From positions 35,065-99,064 of the forward strand of contig CAJTDL010000021.1 in NCBI GenBank assembly GCA_910575035.1: a stretch of DNA of 64,000 nt. The letters are read 5' to 3'. This document shows positions 63,985-64,000 of the stretch, piece by piece. A program made the translations under genes and the position numbers. The number at the start of each line of letters is the position of its first letter. The first letter of the stretch is position 1. The stretch comes from Lachnospiraceae bacterium. Lineage in GTDB: Bacteria > Bacillota > Clostridia > Lachnospirales > Lachnospiraceae. The notes beneath the pieces were generated by a model that saw nothing but the letters and a program-made list of their open reading frames with translations, had not been told where the DNA came from and made no database searches.

Positions 63985-64000
63985 ATGGCAGTTGCAAAGG
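63985..64000 (+). CDS. Start of a gene cut by the right edge
   Basis: AAAAGGAG followed by ATG at 63985 and codons for MAVAK. Too short to identify. Confidence 0.5.

Overview
The window looks like chromosome from a spore-forming, low-to-mid GC Clostridia member, most likely Lachnospiraceae. The evidence is a GerA-type spore germination operon, HemZ, a bifunctional Rel enzyme, an aspS-gatCAB operon behind a T-box, a PadR/DUF1700/DUF4097/PspC envelope module and a secreted GH43 enzyme with Clostridia-style C-terminal repeats. Nearly all housekeeping genes lie on the minus strand. No rRNA, tRNA or CRISPR array was seen. Homology calls come from recognising motifs by eye; no database search was run.

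Layout. 1-5.3 kb is a mobile-element end carrying a two-component system that probably drives a small-protein/ATPase/permease transporter, followed by hypotheticals typical of conjugative elements. 5.3-22.5 kb is core: hemZ, an MBL hydrolase, rel, a GNAT fusion, the PadR envelope-stress operon, the ger operon, a GntR regulator, ispE and a DUF5610-like protein behind a sigma-D-like promoter. 22.6-31.3 kb is a graveyard: relaxase, excisionase, endolysin and transposase remnants plus a decayed second copy of a two-component/ABC system. 31.4-35.5 kb is an intact AT-rich cassette of convergent units: an ATP-grasp ligase facing a STAND-like NTPase/TPR protein plus a membrane protein. Both promoters carry the same 35-bp element. 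35.6-46.4 kb holds a truncated PTS gene, cfa, a two-gene ABC exporter and two MATE transporters, several with frameshifts. 46.4-61 kb is core again: gatB, gatA, a GNAT-GatC fusion, aspS with its T-box, two DUF4230 proteins, a large FtsX permease and a GH43 protein. 61-64 kb is accessory: a truncated Cas6-like protein, an Imm19-like immunity protein, a NADAR protein and the start of one more gene.

A family of structured non-coding repeats recurs between genes at about 11.1, 22.7, 36.8, 44.7 and 58.2 kb. One copy has terminal inverted repeats and a clear 8-bp target duplication, so it behaves like a MITE. Another sits at the broken 5' end of a PTS gene.

Several coding frames between 24 and 43 kb are broken by single-base changes, some in homopolymers. 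Part of that decay could be assembly error and should be checked against reads. The two observations I rate highest are the 35-bp-linked ATP-grasp/STAND cassette and the MITE-like repeat family.
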